Shown: in pieces, positions 54,133 to 64,000 of the stretch
How the letters are laid out: each line of letters opens with the position of its first letter
Position numbering within the stretch: the stretch's first letter is position 1
Assembly (NCBI GenBank): GCA_963836265.1
Contig: CAWIIO010000003.1
Span: 372,001 to 436,000, forward strand
Source: CAIWHR01 sp963836265
GTDB lineage: Bacteria > Pseudomonadota > Gammaproteobacteria > Burkholderiales > Casimicrobiaceae
DNA length: 64,000 nucleotides
Reading direction: 5' to 3'
Made by a program: the position numbers and the translations under genes
The notes under the pieces: model-generated
The model's database searches: none
What the model was told of the DNA's origin: nothing
The model's input: only the letters and a program-made list of their open reading frames with translations

Positions 54133-55248
54133 ATGCAAACCTGGCGGCGGATCCGTGCGCTGATGGTGAAGGAGCTGCTCGCCCTGCTCAAGGACAAGCG
54201 AAGCCGGTTCGTGCTGATCGTGCCGCCGATCGTGCAGCTGCTGGTGTTCGGTTACGCCGCCACGTTCGACTTGAACCATGTCCCTTACGCGATATACGAC
54301 GAAGATCACAGCACGGCGTCGCGCCAGTTGGCGGCGGCGTTCCGAGGCTCCACGATCTTCGAAGAAGTGGCCCCAGTCTCGGCGTTACCCGAGGTTGCGC
54401 CGCTCATCGATAGCAAGCGCGTGCTGATCGTCGTGCACGTCGGACCGCAGTTCGCGCATGATCTGCTCTCCGGCAATACCGCGCAGCTGCAGGTCATCAT
54501 CGATGGGCGTAACTCGAACACTGCACTCGTCGCGCTCAACTACATCAGCACCATCGTCGACCGCTTCAACCAGCAGTGGAACCAGGCCGCGGGCCTGCCC
54601 GACCAGTCCGCAAACCTGCAGATCCGGGCATGGTTCAACCCCAACCTCGAAAGCCGCTGGTTTTTCATCCCCGGGCTCGCTGGAGTCATCACCCTGCTGG
54701 TGACGTTGCTGGTGACGGCGCTTTCGGTGGCGCGCGAGCGCGAGCAGGGGACGTTCGATCAGTTGCTGGTAACCCCGCTGCGCCCGGTAGAGATCCTGCT
54801 GGGCAAAGCGTTGCCGGGGTTCCTCATCGGCGTTGCCGAGGCGACGCTCATCATCGTCGTTGCCACGCTCTGGTTCAGAATTCCGCTGCTGGGCAGCCTG
54901 CCCGCGCTGTATGCGGGTCTCGGCGTGTTCCTGCTGTCAGCAGTGGGCGTAGGTCTCATGATTTCATCGCTGGCGGTGACGCAGCAGCAGGGTTTGCTCG
55001 GCGCCTTCCTCTTCATGGTACCCGCGATCATCCTGTCCGGCTTCGCCACGCCGATCTCGAACATGCCGCAAGCGGTGCAATACGTCACGCTGCTTGACCC
55101 GCTGCGCTACTTCCTTGTCATCGTGCGGAGCCTGTTCCTGGAGGGCGTTTCACTCGCTGTCCTGGCACACCAGCTCTGGCCGATGGCACTCATCGGCGTC
55201 GTGAGCCTGTCACTCGCCGGGTGGCTGTTCCGGCGACGGATGTACTGA
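54133..55248 (+). CDS. ABC-2 type transporter permease (YbhR-like)
   Basis: 371 residues, four bases after the first permease. Layout is the same as its partner: TM1 about 24-43, extracytoplasmic domain, then a C-terminal bundle with AREREQGTFDQLLVTPLRPVE. It is the last gene of the adaptor - ATPase - permease - permease operon. The following 258 bp to 55507 show no gene. Confidence 0.92.
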   Translation: MQTWRRIRALMVKELLALLKDKRSRFVLIVPPIVQLLVFGYAATFDLNHVPYAIYDEDHSTASRQLAAAFRGSTIFEEVAPVSALPEVAPLIDSKRVLIVVHVGPQFAHDLLSGNTAQLQVIIDGRNSNTALVALNYISTIVDRFNQQWNQAAGLPDQSANLQIRAWFNPNLESRWFFIPGLAGVITLLVTLLVTALSVAREREQGTFDQLLVTPLRPVEILLGKALPGFLIGVAEATLIIVVATLWFRIPLLGSLPALYAGLGVFLLSAVGVGLMISSLAVTQQQGLLGAFLFMVPAIILSGFATPISNMPQAVQYVTLLDPLRYFLVIVRSLFLEGVSLAVLAHQLWPMALIGVVSLSLAGWLFRRRMY

Positions 55249-55506
55249 AAGCCATGTCGGCCCTGCGCTGGTCGCGACCACGCGGAGCCGGAATCAAGGG
55301 ACATATCGCCTCGACACGCGCGCCTTGGGCAAACGATCCGTCCCGCGAAATCCTTTGCCGTTTGCTTTGGTCAAATCACCAAGCGGCCGGTTCGAACATG
55401 GACGGGCCCGGCTGAGGGCATCGTTCATGAAGCCGAGTCTCTTGACCGTCTTGCCCCCAGCCAAGCCGGAAATGCTGGTCCACCTGGCCCGACTCGTCAC
55501 GACCCG

Positions 55507-58062
55507 ATGCAACCCATGAACATGCCAACGGGCGTCAGCCACCTTGAGGAGCACCACCCATCCGCAGGCGTAGCGGGCTGGGACTCGCTCGCCGAGCTGG
55601 CCCTGGATTTGCGCTCGTCGTGGAACCACGCCACCGACGAGGTGTGGCGGCGGCTCGACCCCGTGCTGTGGGAGCTCACGCATAACCCTTGGGTCGTCCT
55701 GCAGACCGTCTCGCGAGAAAGACTCCGGCGCGATTTGGCCGATCCCGCTTTCCGCAAGAACGTCGATGACCTGGTTCAAGCCAGGCGCGATGCCGCGAAG
55801 GCGCCGGCGTGGTTTCAGCAAACCTCCGCGCACGATCGGCTGAACTGTATTGCGTATTTCAGCATGGAATTCATGTTGAGCGAAGCGTTGCCCATCTACT
55901 CGGGCGGGCTGGGCAACGTGGCAGGTGATCAGCTCAAGGCCGCGGGCGATCTGGGTGTTCCAGTGATCGGTGTCGGGCTCCTGTACCAACAGGGCTATTT
56001 TCGCCAGGTGATCGACAACGACGGTGCGCAACAGGCCCTGGTTCCGTATAACGACCCCGGACAATTGCCGATCACGCCGCTGCGCAAACCGGATGGCGAG
56101 TGGTTGCGGCTCGAGATCGCATTGCCTGGCTACTCGGTCTGGTTGCGTGCCTGGCAGGTTCAAGTCGGTCGCACAACGCTGTATTTGCTGGACAGCAACG
56201 ACGCAGCGAATTATCCCGCGCATCGGGGCATTACCAGCGAGCTCTACGGAGGGGGCCCGGATCTTCGCCTCAAGCAGGAGCTGTTGCTGGGAATCGGCGG
56301 ATGGCGGCTTCTTGCCGCGCTCGGCATCAAGCCGGAAGTCTGCCACTTGAATGAAGGGCATGCGGCCTTTGCCGTACTGGAGCGCGCCTGCGGTTTCATG
56401 CAAGCGACCGGACAGCCCTTCGAGACCGCGCTGGCCGTCACGCGGGTGGGGAACCTATTCACGACCCACACGGCAGTGGCCGCCGGCTTCGATCGTTTCG
56501 CTCCGACCCTCATCGAGCAGTACCTTGGCGGCTATGCCGAGGAGAGGCTCGGCATAACACTCCGCGACTTGCTGGCCCTGGGCCGTCGGGATCCGAACGA
56601 CGCTTCCGAGCCTTTCAATATGGCCTATCTGGCGATTCGCGGGAGCGGCGCAGTGAACGGCGTGAGCCGCTTGCATGGGCAGGTCAGCCGGCATCTGTTT
56701 GCGCCGCTCTTCGCGCGCTGGCCGGAGGACGAAATCCCGGTTGGACACGTGACCAACGGCATCCACGTGCCGACGTGGGACTCCGCCCCGGCCGATGATC
56801 TCTGGACGAGCGCCTGCGGAAAGGATCGTTGGCGGGGAACCACGGAAACCCTGGAGCGGGACATACGCCGCGTCTCCGACGCCAGCCTTTGGCAATTTCG
56901 CGCTGTCGCCAGGAAGTGTCTGGTTGAATACGCCCGCGAGCGATTGTCGCGCCAACTGGCCGCCTCCGGCGCGTCGCCCGAAGCGGTCGAAGGCGCGAGG
57001 CATCTATTCGATCCCAACCGCCTGACGCTGGGCTTTGCGCGCCGCTTCGCGACCTACAAGAGGCCGAACCTGCTGCTGCACGACCCGGAGCGGTTGCTGC
57101 GTCTGTTGGCCAATCCGCAGCGCCCGGTGCAACTCATCATGGCCGGCAAGGCTCATCCGGCGGACCAGGAAGGCCAGGCCCTGATCCGCGAATGGACGCA
57201 TTTCGTCCGCCGACCCGAGGTGCGCCCGCATGCGATTTTCCTCAGTGATTACGACATGCTCCTCACTGAGCACCTGGTGCAGGGCGTCGATGTCTGGCTC
57301 AACACACCGCGACGCCCGTGGGAAGCGTGTGGAACGAGCGGCATGAAAGTGCTGGTCAATGGCGGCATCAACTTATCGGAATTGGACGGCTGGTGGGCGG
57401 AAGCCTACACACCGGAAGCAGGGTGGGCATTGGGAGATGGTCAGGAACACGGCGACGATCCCGCTTGGGACGCGGTCGAAGCCGAAGCTCTCTATGACCT
57501 GCTCGAGCGCGAAGTGATCCCCGAGTTCTACGCCCGCGACGATCAGGGCATCCCCCGCGCCTGGGTGACCCGGATGCGGGAAAGCATGGCGCGCTTGACG
57601 CCGCGCTTTTCCACCAATCGGACGGTGCGCGAATACACCGAACAGTTCTATCTCCCGGCCGCGAGCAACTATCGTCAGCGCGCCGCCGACAGCGGCGCAG
57701 CGGGAAGGGGGATAGCCGATTGGCAGCACCGCCTGCAACGGGCCTGGGCGACGTTGCATTTCGGCGCCGTGAAGATCGAGACCCGCGGCAGCGAACACGT
57801 CCTCGAGGTTGAGCTCTATCTCAACGACCTCGATCCGGAGGCGGTGCAAGTCGAGCTCTACGCCAACGCGGCCGGCGGTGGCGCTCCGTCGCGCAAGCCG
57901 ATGGAGCGCGGTCGCGAACTCATCGGCGCGCCGGGTGGCCATGTTTACGGCGCGGCGGTGTCCGCGGCCCGCCCGCCGTCGGACTATACGCCGCGAGTGG
58001 TGCCGCGCTACGACGGCGTTGCGGTCCCGCTGGAAGCCGCTCACATCCTCTGGCAGCGATGA
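55507..58062 (+). CDS. glgP: Alpha-glucan (glycogen) phosphorylase
   Basis: 851 residues; the start is Met 55507 or the Met three codons later. An N-terminal domain (DUF3417-type, WDSLAELALDLRSSWNHATD) precedes the phosphorylase fold. Landmarks are AYFSMEFMLSEALPIYSGGL, HLNEGHAAF, VTNGIHVPTWDS, RRFATYKRPNLLL and PRRPWEACGTSGMKVLVNGG near the pyridoxal-phosphate site. This is the alternative phosphorylase family that uses phosphate to release glucose-1-phosphate from alpha-1,4-glucans. A glgX fragment follows immediately, suggesting a former glycogen-degradation operon. Confidence 0.92.
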   Translation: MQPMNMPTGVSHLEEHHPSAGVAGWDSLAELALDLRSSWNHATDEVWRRLDPVLWELTHNPWVVLQTVSRERLRRDLADPAFRKNVDDLVQARRDAAKAPAWFQQTSAHDRLNCIAYFSMEFMLSEALPIYSGGLGNVAGDQLKAAGDLGVPVIGVGLLYQQGYFRQVIDNDGAQQALVPYNDPGQLPITPLRKPDGEWLRLEIALPGYSVWLRAWQVQVGRTTLYLLDSNDAANYPAHRGITSELYGGGPDLRLKQELLLGIGGWRLLAALGIKPEVCHLNEGHAAFAVLERACGFMQATGQPFETALAVTRVGNLFTTHTAVAAGFDRFAPTLIEQYLGGYAEERLGITLRDLLALGRRDPNDASEPFNMAYLAIRGSGAVNGVSRLHGQVSRHLFAPLFARWPEDEIPVGHVTNGIHVPTWDSAPADDLWTSACGKDRWRGTTETLERDIRRVSDASLWQFRAVARKCLVEYARERLSRQLAASGASPEAVEGARHLFDPNRLTLGFARRFATYKRPNLLLHDPERLLRLLANPQRPVQLIMAGKAHPADQEGQALIREWTHFVRRPEVRPHAIFLSDYDMLLTEHLVQGVDVWLNTPRRPWEACGTSGMKVLVNGGINLSELDGWWAEAYTPEAGWALGDGQEHGDDPAWDAVEAEALYDLLEREVIPEFYARDDQGIPRAWVTRMRESMARLTPRFSTNRTVREYTEQFYLPAASNYRQRAADSGAAGRGIADWQHRLQRAWATLHFGAVKIETRGSEHVLEVELYLNDLDPEAVQVELYANAAGGGAPSRKPMERGRELIGAPGGHVYGAAVSAARPPSDYTPRVVPRYDGVAVPLEAAHILWQR

Positions 58063-58313
58063 ATGAAACGGAGCAAGGATCCCCTGAACGCCTGCCGCGT
58101 GCTTACGGGGCGGAGATTTCCAAACGCACGGAAATGCGCAGGAGCGTTTCTCTACCCATGGCAACCCATGAATGTCGCGGCGGGGTCGACTTCCCCATCT
58201 TCAGTCGTCATGCCACCGGGGTCCGGCTGGCGTTGTTTCATCGACCGGCGGACAGCGTCTCGTGGGTCCTGCCGTGTTCGTCGGCGATCGACGAGTTGCC
58301 GGATGCTGCGTGA
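58059..58313 (+). pseudogene. N-terminal remnant of a glycogen debranching enzyme (GlgX-like)
   Basis: 84 codons overlapping the phosphorylase stop. The segment RGGVDFPIFSRHATGVRLAL is the beginning of the isoamylase N-terminal domain (usual form G-V-N-F-A-L-F-S-x-H-A-T). The frame then changes character and stops; the catalytic amylase domain is missing. It is probably the truncated end of a glgP-glgX operon. Confidence 0.6.
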
Positions 58314-58341
58314 TGCGTTGGCATTGTTTCTTCATGGAAGT

Positions 58342-59532
58342 CTAGCCGGGTTTGCCGTCCACGCGCGCTCTGGTCAGCACCGGCCAATACCGGATCGCGT
58401 ACAGCGCAAACGCGCTCGACCAGCATGTGGCAGACGTGACGACGGTCGTGAGGTAGATATCGGGCAATAACATGCCGCCGAAGACCCGGATCGCCGCGGC
58501 CAGTTGCACCAGAACATAACAGGCCACCTCGAAACGGTCCGCAGTCAATGGCCGCCCGGTATGGCCGCGCGCGGTCCGGGTCATCATGCCGATGGTCAGG
58601 CCGCCGATGGCGCCAATGGTCAGGGCATGCACGGCCAACGGCTCGGCGATAAACCCCAGCGCGGCCATTGCACGCAGCACGAGGTAGACGACGATCCAGC
58701 CGTACGCTGCGTGCAGAACCCAGACCAGCGGGGTCGACCCTGTTCGCCAGGGTTGCCACAGATAGAGCCGGGCCGCGTGCGCGGCCGCAAGGGCGAGTGC
58801 GAGCGCGGCAACCACGGTGACGGGGGCTTGCAGCAAGTCGGCGGCGAGCAAGGCGAGAACGCCACCCAAGGCGAGCTTTTCGACCAACGCGTGCCGCGTC
58901 GCCCGGGCACCGGGTATGCCATTGTTGGTGAACATCGGAATGACCCGTCCGCCCATCACCGCCATGATTAAGAGCACGACGTCCAGTCCGACCTGCAGGC
59001 TGACGAGCTGCGGCCACTCGAGCACGCCCAGGAAGGAGAGATGCACCGCCAAGGTGACAAGACCGAGCAGCACCAGGAGGACGATGAAGAAGTAATTGCG
59101 CCGATTGCCGCTGCGTACGAGCGGAACGCCGATACCGATGGCCACCGCAAGAGGAAAGGCGGCGTTGGCCAACGCTGCGGCCCAGCCATACCGCGTCAGG
59201 ACGAGCGCCCGCCCGGCAATCCAGAGCGCGGCATAAGCCGCAAGAAGCGCTCCCGTGGGCGTTGATTGCCCGGTCCAGTTGCGCACCGCGGTGAATAGAA
59301 ATCCGGTAACCACGGCGAGCGTGTACCCGAACAGCATCTCGTGGCCGTGCCAGACGGGAACATTCAGGTAGCTGGCCGGCAGGTAGCGTGCGTATTCACA
59401 CGTCCAGAGCGCCACCGACAGCGCAGCGAACACGCTGGCGAGCAAATAGAACGGCCGAAAGCCGAGGTTCCACAACGCGAACGCGGCGGGAGCGCGCATT
59501 GGCGGCGGTCGAGCGCTTTCGAGCTCGAGCAT
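58342..59532 (-). CDS. nnrS: NnrS family membrane protein
   Basis: 396 residues with about twelve membrane helices. Family landmarks are FRPFYLLASVFAALSVALW, VWHGHEMLFGY with the conserved HxHE-type histidines, GGRVIPMFTNNGIPG and IGMMTRTARGHTGRPL. NnrS is a haem- and copper-containing protein of nitric-oxide stress and denitrifier metabolism; its reaction is not settled. It follows, in the same direction, a small Cys-rich protein ending exactly at its start. Confidence 0.9.
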   Translation of the reverse strand: MLELESARPPPMRAPAAFALWNLGFRPFYLLASVFAALSVALWTCEYARYLPASYLNVPVWHGHEMLFGYTLAVVTGFLFTAVRNWTGQSTPTGALLAAYAALWIAGRALVLTRYGWAAALANAAFPLAVAIGIGVPLVRSGNRRNYFFIVLLVLLGLVTLAVHLSFLGVLEWPQLVSLQVGLDVVLLIMAVMGGRVIPMFTNNGIPGARATRHALVEKLALGGVLALLAADLLQAPVTVVAALALALAAAHAARLYLWQPWRTGSTPLVWVLHAAYGWIVVYLVLRAMAALGFIAEPLAVHALTIGAIGGLTIGMMTRTARGHTGRPLTADRFEVACYVLVQLAAAIRVFGGMLLPDIYLTTVVTSATCWSSAFALYAIRYWPVLTRARVDGKPG

Positions 59533-59859
59533 CTACGGTCGAGTCCCGTCGCGCATCTTGGCCTCGACGCCGGCAGGTTCCATTTGCAGCCTCGCAAGAA
59601 GCGTCTGCGCTTGCGCCTGAAGGGCCCGATAGGAGTGTTCCCATTCATGCTCGCGCGGCTTGGTCGACGCCAGTCGTCGCACGAGCGATGCAAGGGCCTG
59701 GACTTGCCCACGTGCAAGTTCCAGCTGGGCCAGCGCGTCGTCGTGCTCGAACGCGTAGACGAACTCCACCTTGCGGTCCTGGCAAATCCCGATGCAGTTC
59801 TGCGGCGCCTCGATTCTGCCGCAGCCGATACACTGCCATGCCTTGATGTGCTCACTCAT
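59533..59859 (-). CDS. Small conserved Cys-rich protein upstream of nnrS
   Basis: 108 residues. The N-terminal WQCIGCGRIEAPQNCIGICQ segment has four cysteines in a CxxC-x9-CxxxC arrangement, suited to a zinc ribbon or small iron-sulfur site. An alpha-helical region rich in Leu, Ala and Gln follows (about 35-95). The stop abuts the nnrS start, so they form an operon. I do not know a function; a role in NnrS metallation or NO response is a guess from position. Confidence 0.72.
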   Translation of the reverse strand: MSEHIKAWQCIGCGRIEAPQNCIGICQDRKVEFVYAFEHDDALAQLELARGQVQALASLVRRLASTKPREHEWEHSYRALQAQAQTLLARLQMEPAGVEAKMRDGTRP

Positions 59860-60188
59860 CTGTCATTCCGTAGCTTCGCCAGTAATCCCTGGGGTCGTCC
59901 ATGCGCAACTGTCGCCTCGCTTTACGCGCTGGGTTTGGGTTCTGCCTCGTGCATTGGATCGATGGCGAGGACCGAATGGCGCAGGGGCGACCAACTGCAA
60001 CGTCCCGGCGATGTCGCGTGCCGCGCGATCACGAACATTTGCGCAAGATCGCGAGCTCCGGTGCGGGCGGGTTGCCGGTCGCGTGGTCAGCATTGCGCAG
60101 AACTGCTCGTGCGCCTCGATCGAGGCTCCCGGCCAAGCAAGCTCGCAAGAGTATCCACCGCGGTGCCTTCGCTGCAACCGCTTGTTGG
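59860..60188. other. Gap without recognisable gene
   Basis: About 330 bp between the nnrS operon and the LysR gene. Only short overlapping frames with no domain or credible start are open. Confidence 0.4.
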
Positions 60189-61172
60189 CTAATCACGCGC
60201 TGTTCGAGGCGACCGTTGCCGATCTGCGCGGCCTCGGCGGCTGCCCGGTCTCGCCACGCCGGAGTCACTTTGCGGTTCGCACCGACGTTCCAGGATCGCG
60301 ACAAGCGCATTCGCCGCAGGGCTGAGCTCGATGTCCTGTCGGGTGATCAGCCCGGCGTGGCGAACGGCCCGCGTTCCTGGCACGTCAAGCGGCTGAATGC
60401 CGGCCGGAATCCATGCTGGCGAGATGGGCGGCGGCATGGTAGCTGAGATAGTCGCTGCCGCGCATGAGGGCGAGCTTCAGCGGGATGACATCCGTCTCGA
60501 TCGCCGGGACCGGCATCGGAACTCCGGCGGCCCGCAACAGATGGTGCAGCCGGCCGACCATGTAGGTCGACGCCGATGGCAGGATCCAGGGATAGGCGAG
60601 CAGATCTTCCGGGCGCATCGCCTTCCGCTGGCGCAGCGGATGGCCGATATCGGCGATGACGCAATACTCGTCCGCGAGCAGCGGGCGCCAGGCGAGTTCC
60701 GGTTCGAGCCGCGGGCGTCTCCGGCACCGCCGCAAGGACAAGATCCAGCGCGCCGCTCTTCAGCTGCTCCTTGAGCTGGTCGTCCCCGCCGCCTGTGACA
60801 TGCACGCGGATCCTCGGGTTGCCCGCGCGCAGTTCGGCGATGGCCTCGGGAAGCACAGCGTCCTGCCATGAGGGTCCCGGCGCCCACCTTGACGAGACCC
60901 GCGCTGCCTGTGCGCAGCGCCTCGATCTCCTCCCGGGCCGCACCGAGCGCGGCCTTCACGTCCCTGGCGTGCCGCAGCAGCGCGGTTCCATACACCGTCG
61001 GTGAGACGCCGCGCGCCTGCCGGTCGAAAAGCGGGACGCCGAACGAATCCTCGAGCCTGCGGATAGCCTTGGTGAGCGCCGGCTGGGTGATGCCGAGCTG
61101 TTGCGCTGCCGCCCTGAGGGAGCGCCGCGCGACCGCGGTCAGAAAGTAGTCCAGCGTGCGCAGATCGAGCAT
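60189..61172 (-). pseudogene. LysR-family transcriptional regulator with three frameshifts
   Basis: The helix-turn-helix domain is intact (residues 1-60: LDYFLTAVARRSLRAAAQQL, LTKAIRRLEDSFGVPLFDRQ). The effector domain is split among three further frames: GPSWQDAVLPEAIAELRAGN after a shift near 60877; LLADEYCVIADIGHPLRQRK after one near 60715; PLDVPGTRAVRHAGLITRQD after one near 60411. At least two shifts look like one extra base in a G/C run. It is divergent from the binding-protein gene and would be its regulator if the frameshifts are sequencing errors. Confidence 0.8.
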
Positions 61173-61288
61173 GTGATAACTATCAGTTATCGCTCATCTT
61201 CCCACACTTGCCAGCATTTCCGGGAACTGTCAAGATGCCGCGCAGGCAAGAGAAAGCTCGCGAAGCGAGCGCCGAAGGAGGAGAAGCC

Positions 61289-62348
61289 ATGAGCAAGATG
61301 CAGCGCCGCGCGGTTCTGAAGGGGCTCGCCGCAATGTCGATGGTCCTCGCAAGCGGGAGGGGATGGGCGGCCGAAGCCGGGCCGACCATGGCGACCAAGA
61401 TCGACATCGAGAAGGCGAAGGCGGAAGGTCGGCTCACGCTTTACACGAGCCTCGATACCAAGATCGTCGACGCGATCATCGGCCCGTTCAAGAAGAAATA
61501 CGGCATCACGGTCGAATATTTTCGCGGTGGTTCGGCCGATGTGACTTCGAAGGTCCTGGCGGAAGCTGATGCCGGCCGCATCCGGGCCGACATGGTCGAT
61601 GCGTCCGATCTCGCAGCGCTGCTGCTGATGAAGGAAAGAGGGCTGCTGCTGCCCAAGCAGTCGGAGGCTGCCTCCGTCATCCCAAAGGAACTGCGCGATC
61701 CGGACGGTACGTGGATGGCCGATCGCCTTACGCAGGGCGTGATCCAATACAACGTGAACGAGTTCGGCGGCAGCAAGGCGCCGAAAACCTGGAAGGACTT
61801 GACCGGCCCGGCGATGAAGGGTCGGCTCGTCTTCTTCAGCAGCGCCAATGGCGACGGCGCGCCGCGCCTTTACACCATGGCGCAGCATCTCGGCTGGGAG
61901 CTGCTCGAGGCGCTTGCCGCCAATCATCCGATCCGGGTGGCCACGCCGCAGCTGGTGACCCAGATCCTCGAAAGCGGCGAGCGCGGCGCTGCCTTCGCCA
62001 CCAACGACAACATCGCCTGGCGCTCGAAGAAGGAAGGCAAGCCTACCGCTTACGTCTATCCGCCCGAGGGCGTGCCGACCGAGCCCGGCGCGGTCGGCCT
62101 CATCAAGGGGTCGGCCAGCCCGCACGCGGCCTTCCTTTTCCACGAGTACTGGATGGGCAAGGAGGCGCAGGAGCTTCTCGTCAAGGGCGGCAAGTATTCG
62201 AGCCGTACCGACCTCGCCCCGCCCGAGGGCAGCCCGCCACTGGCGCAGATCAAGCTCCTCACGCTCGACTACGCGGCTTACCAGAAGCAGCGCGCCGGAA
62301 ATACTGCAGCGGATGACCAAGATCTTCGGCGGAGAATGGGGCGTCTGA
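61289..62348 (+). CDS. Iron(III)-type ABC transporter substrate-binding protein (C-terminal frameshift)
   Basis: About 352 residues. The ATG at 61289 follows GGAGGAG. The Tat-like or Sec signal (QRRAVLKGLAAMSMVLASGR) precedes an FbpA/AfuA-type binding protein: EGRLTLYTSLDTKIVDAIIG, FRGGSADVTSKVLAEADAGR and GAVGLIKGSASPHAAFLF. Near 62296 one extra base shifts the frame. The natural end EILQRMTKIFGGEWGV with stop at 62346-62348 lies in the next frame, otherwise the ORF runs to 62401. It would deliver ferric iron or a similar anion to the permease encoded next. Confidence 0.82.
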
Positions 62349-62397
62349 TCCCGCGATCGGCAGCGACAGGTCGGACCATGGATACGAGGGAGCGGCG

Positions 62398-64000
62398 GTG
62401 AAATCGCCGCTGCTCGGGCGGCGACGTCACCGCCGGATCGACTCGAGCACGCTCCTGTTCGGCCTCGCGATCGGGTTGCTGCTCGTCATCGTCGCCTATC
62501 CGCTCCTGTGGCTCCTGATGTCGGCCTTCGGACTGCCGGCCGACTTCCAGCTCGGGAACCTGATCCGTGTGTACACGCGGACCCAGAATTTCGTTCCGCT
62601 GGTCAACACGCTGATCCTGGCCGTGGGCGCCGGCATCCTCAGCGTCGTGCTCGGCGCGCCGCTCGCCTGGGCGACGGCGCGCTCCGACGCTCCACTCCGA
62701 CGCCTAGTCCAGGCGCTGGTCGCCGTGGCGTACATCATGCCGCCGTATCTGACAGCCATCGCCTACATCATCCTGCTCGGTCCCGGATGCGGGTTATTTC
62801 AATCGTGCACTGCGGGCGCTGACCGGCGCCGCGCGGGGGCCGATCGACATCTTCAGCATGGGCGGCGTGATTTTCGTCATCGGGATGCACGTCTTCCCGT
62901 TCACCTATTTCCTGACCCACACCGCGCTGCGATCGGTCGACGCATCCTACGAGGAGGCCGCCAGCCTGCTCGGCGCGAGCCGCTGGGCGGTGTTCCTGAA
63001 AGTCAATCTGCGCGTGGTGGCGCCGGCGATCACCGGCGGCGCGCTGCTCTCCGCGATCGACTCGATGGCGCTGTTCGGGCCGCAGGCGTTTCTCGGACTG
63101 CCTGCCCAGATCACTTTCCTGCCGACGCGCATCTACGGCGTGATCGGCAGCTATCCGCCGCGCTGGTCGGAGGCCTCTGCGCTTTCGCTGACACTCGTGG
63201 TACTCACGGCATGCGGCCTCCTTCTCCAGCGCGGCTATCTCGAGCGGCGCTCCTACGCCACCGTCGGCGGGCGCGGGGTGCGCGTCGAGACGATCGGCCT
63301 CGGCGGATGGAAGTGGGCTGTCGCCGGCTTCTGCTTCTGCGTCGTCTTCCTGAGCTCGATCGCACCGGTCGGCGGTCCTCACGATTGCCGCGTTCAGCCG
63401 CAGCTGGGTCGATGGCCTCTCGATCGCGAACCTCACGCTCGCGAATTTCAACGAGGCACTGTTCGACAACCAGATCGCGGTGCGCGGCATCTTCAACAGC
63501 TTTCGCCTCGCGGCGGCCGCGAGCGCGTGCGCCGTCATCGTCGGCGCGACGGTCGCCTACGTCGACCTGCGCACGCGGGCCAGAGGCCGGCGGCTGCTCG
63601 ACTATCTTGCCATTCTGCCGCTGGGCCTGCCGGGCACGGTGATGGCGGTCGGGGTGCTGCTCGCTTTCATTCGTCCCCCCTTTGCGATCTACGGCACGAT
63701 GTGGATCCTGCTCGTCGCTTACGTCGCGAGGTTCGTGCCGCTCGCCACGCGCAGCGCCAATTCGACTCTGCGCCAGATCGATCCCTCGCTCGAAGAAGCG
63801 GCCCGCATCGCCGGTGCGTCGCGGCTGGCGACCTTGTGGCGTATTCTCCTGCCCCTCGCGCGCCCCGGCCTGGCGGTCGCCTTCCTTCTCGTCTTCATTC
63901 CGGCCTTGAGCGAGCTGAGTGCGACGATCCTGCTCTATTCCGGCGGAACGGAGACGATCTCCGTCGCGCTCTTCCGTCTCAACGATCTCGGCCAGCTCGA
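62398..64000 (+). CDS. FbpB-type ABC transporter permease, frameshifted and cut by window end
   Basis: GTG start at 62398. The first half shows helices AIGLLLVIVAYPLLWLLMSA and TLILAVGAGILSVVLGAPLA and the EAA loop SYEEAASLLGASRWAVFLKV. The second half repeats the fold with EAARIAGASRLATLWRILLP. This is the double-domain permease of iron(III) uptake systems. Two single-base insertions interrupt it: near 62785 (frame 1 to 2) and near 63375 (frame 2 to 3). It continues beyond the window; the ATPase gene probably follows. Confidence 0.8.

Noticed and set aside
59860..60188. Short overlapping frames between the Cys-rich protein and the LysR gene
   Set aside because: No motif, start site or codon pattern separates any of them from chance.

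Overview
The window is GC-rich, densely coded DNA from a Gram-negative bacterium. Outer-membrane-type transport systems, Tat signals, a QseB/QseC-type two-component system and an NrfD-type respiratory module suggest a proteobacterium, most likely a betaproteobacterium; that placement is inference. No rRNA, tRNA, CRISPR array or phage module was recognised.

Layout. 0.3-14 kb: a giant RTX protein with an N-terminal lipase-like domain, followed by its type I secretion adaptor (HlyD-like) and ABC exporter (HlyB-like). 14-16.3 kb: an unknown lipoprotein and an enoyl-CoA hydratase. 16.3-18.1 kb: IS debris (IS110 remnant abutting a decayed ISL3 element). 18.1-38.1 kb: an envelope-maintenance region. 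It holds two paralogous MacB-type ATPases, a cis-prenyltransferase, an operon with two ATPases plus one large FtsX-type permease and a lipoprotein, two COG4705-type membrane proteins, a PAP2 phosphatase, a PepSY protein, cytochrome b561, a histidine kinase/response regulator pair, a split MacAB-like exporter and a DedA protein. An intact IS5-family element (1339 bp, TTAA target duplication) lies in the middle. 38.1-39.1 kb: gene remnants and an orphan antitoxin. 39.3-49.8 kb: a membrane-bound [NiFe] hydrogenase operon (small and large subunits, cytochrome b, protease, HypC) running into a sulfur module (split YeeE/YedE transporter, PsrA/PhsA-like molybdoenzyme, PsrB-like ferredoxin, PsrC/NrfD-like anchor, rhodanese-like lipoprotein). 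50.1-55.2 kb: a YbhGFSR-like ABC exporter. 55.5-59.9 kb: alpha-glucan phosphorylase, a glgX remnant, NnrS and a small Cys-rich protein. 60.2-64 kb: a LysR regulator, an iron-type periplasmic binding protein and a permease, all interrupted by single-base frameshifts.

Two signals stand out. First, six copies of a PmrA/QseB-like direct repeat (CTTAGG-N5-CTTAAG and variants) precede six transcription units of the 25-38 kb region, including the response regulator gene. All six have the same orientation relative to their gene, and five of the six lie at a similar distance from the start. This points to a locally clustered two-component regulon for envelope or lipid-carrier stress. One box is cut exactly by the IS5 insertion. 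Second, in the hydrogen/sulfur module, the transporter half and the rhodanese-like lipoprotein (which lacks the catalytic Cys) both end in an Ala/Pro-rich linker finishing in a C-terminal Cys. This may be a sulfur-carrying arm or an uncharacterised C-terminal tag.

Most of the window reads cleanly. Single-base frameshifts cluster in the last 4 kb, with one more in the RTX gene. They may be assembly errors rather than real gene decay.
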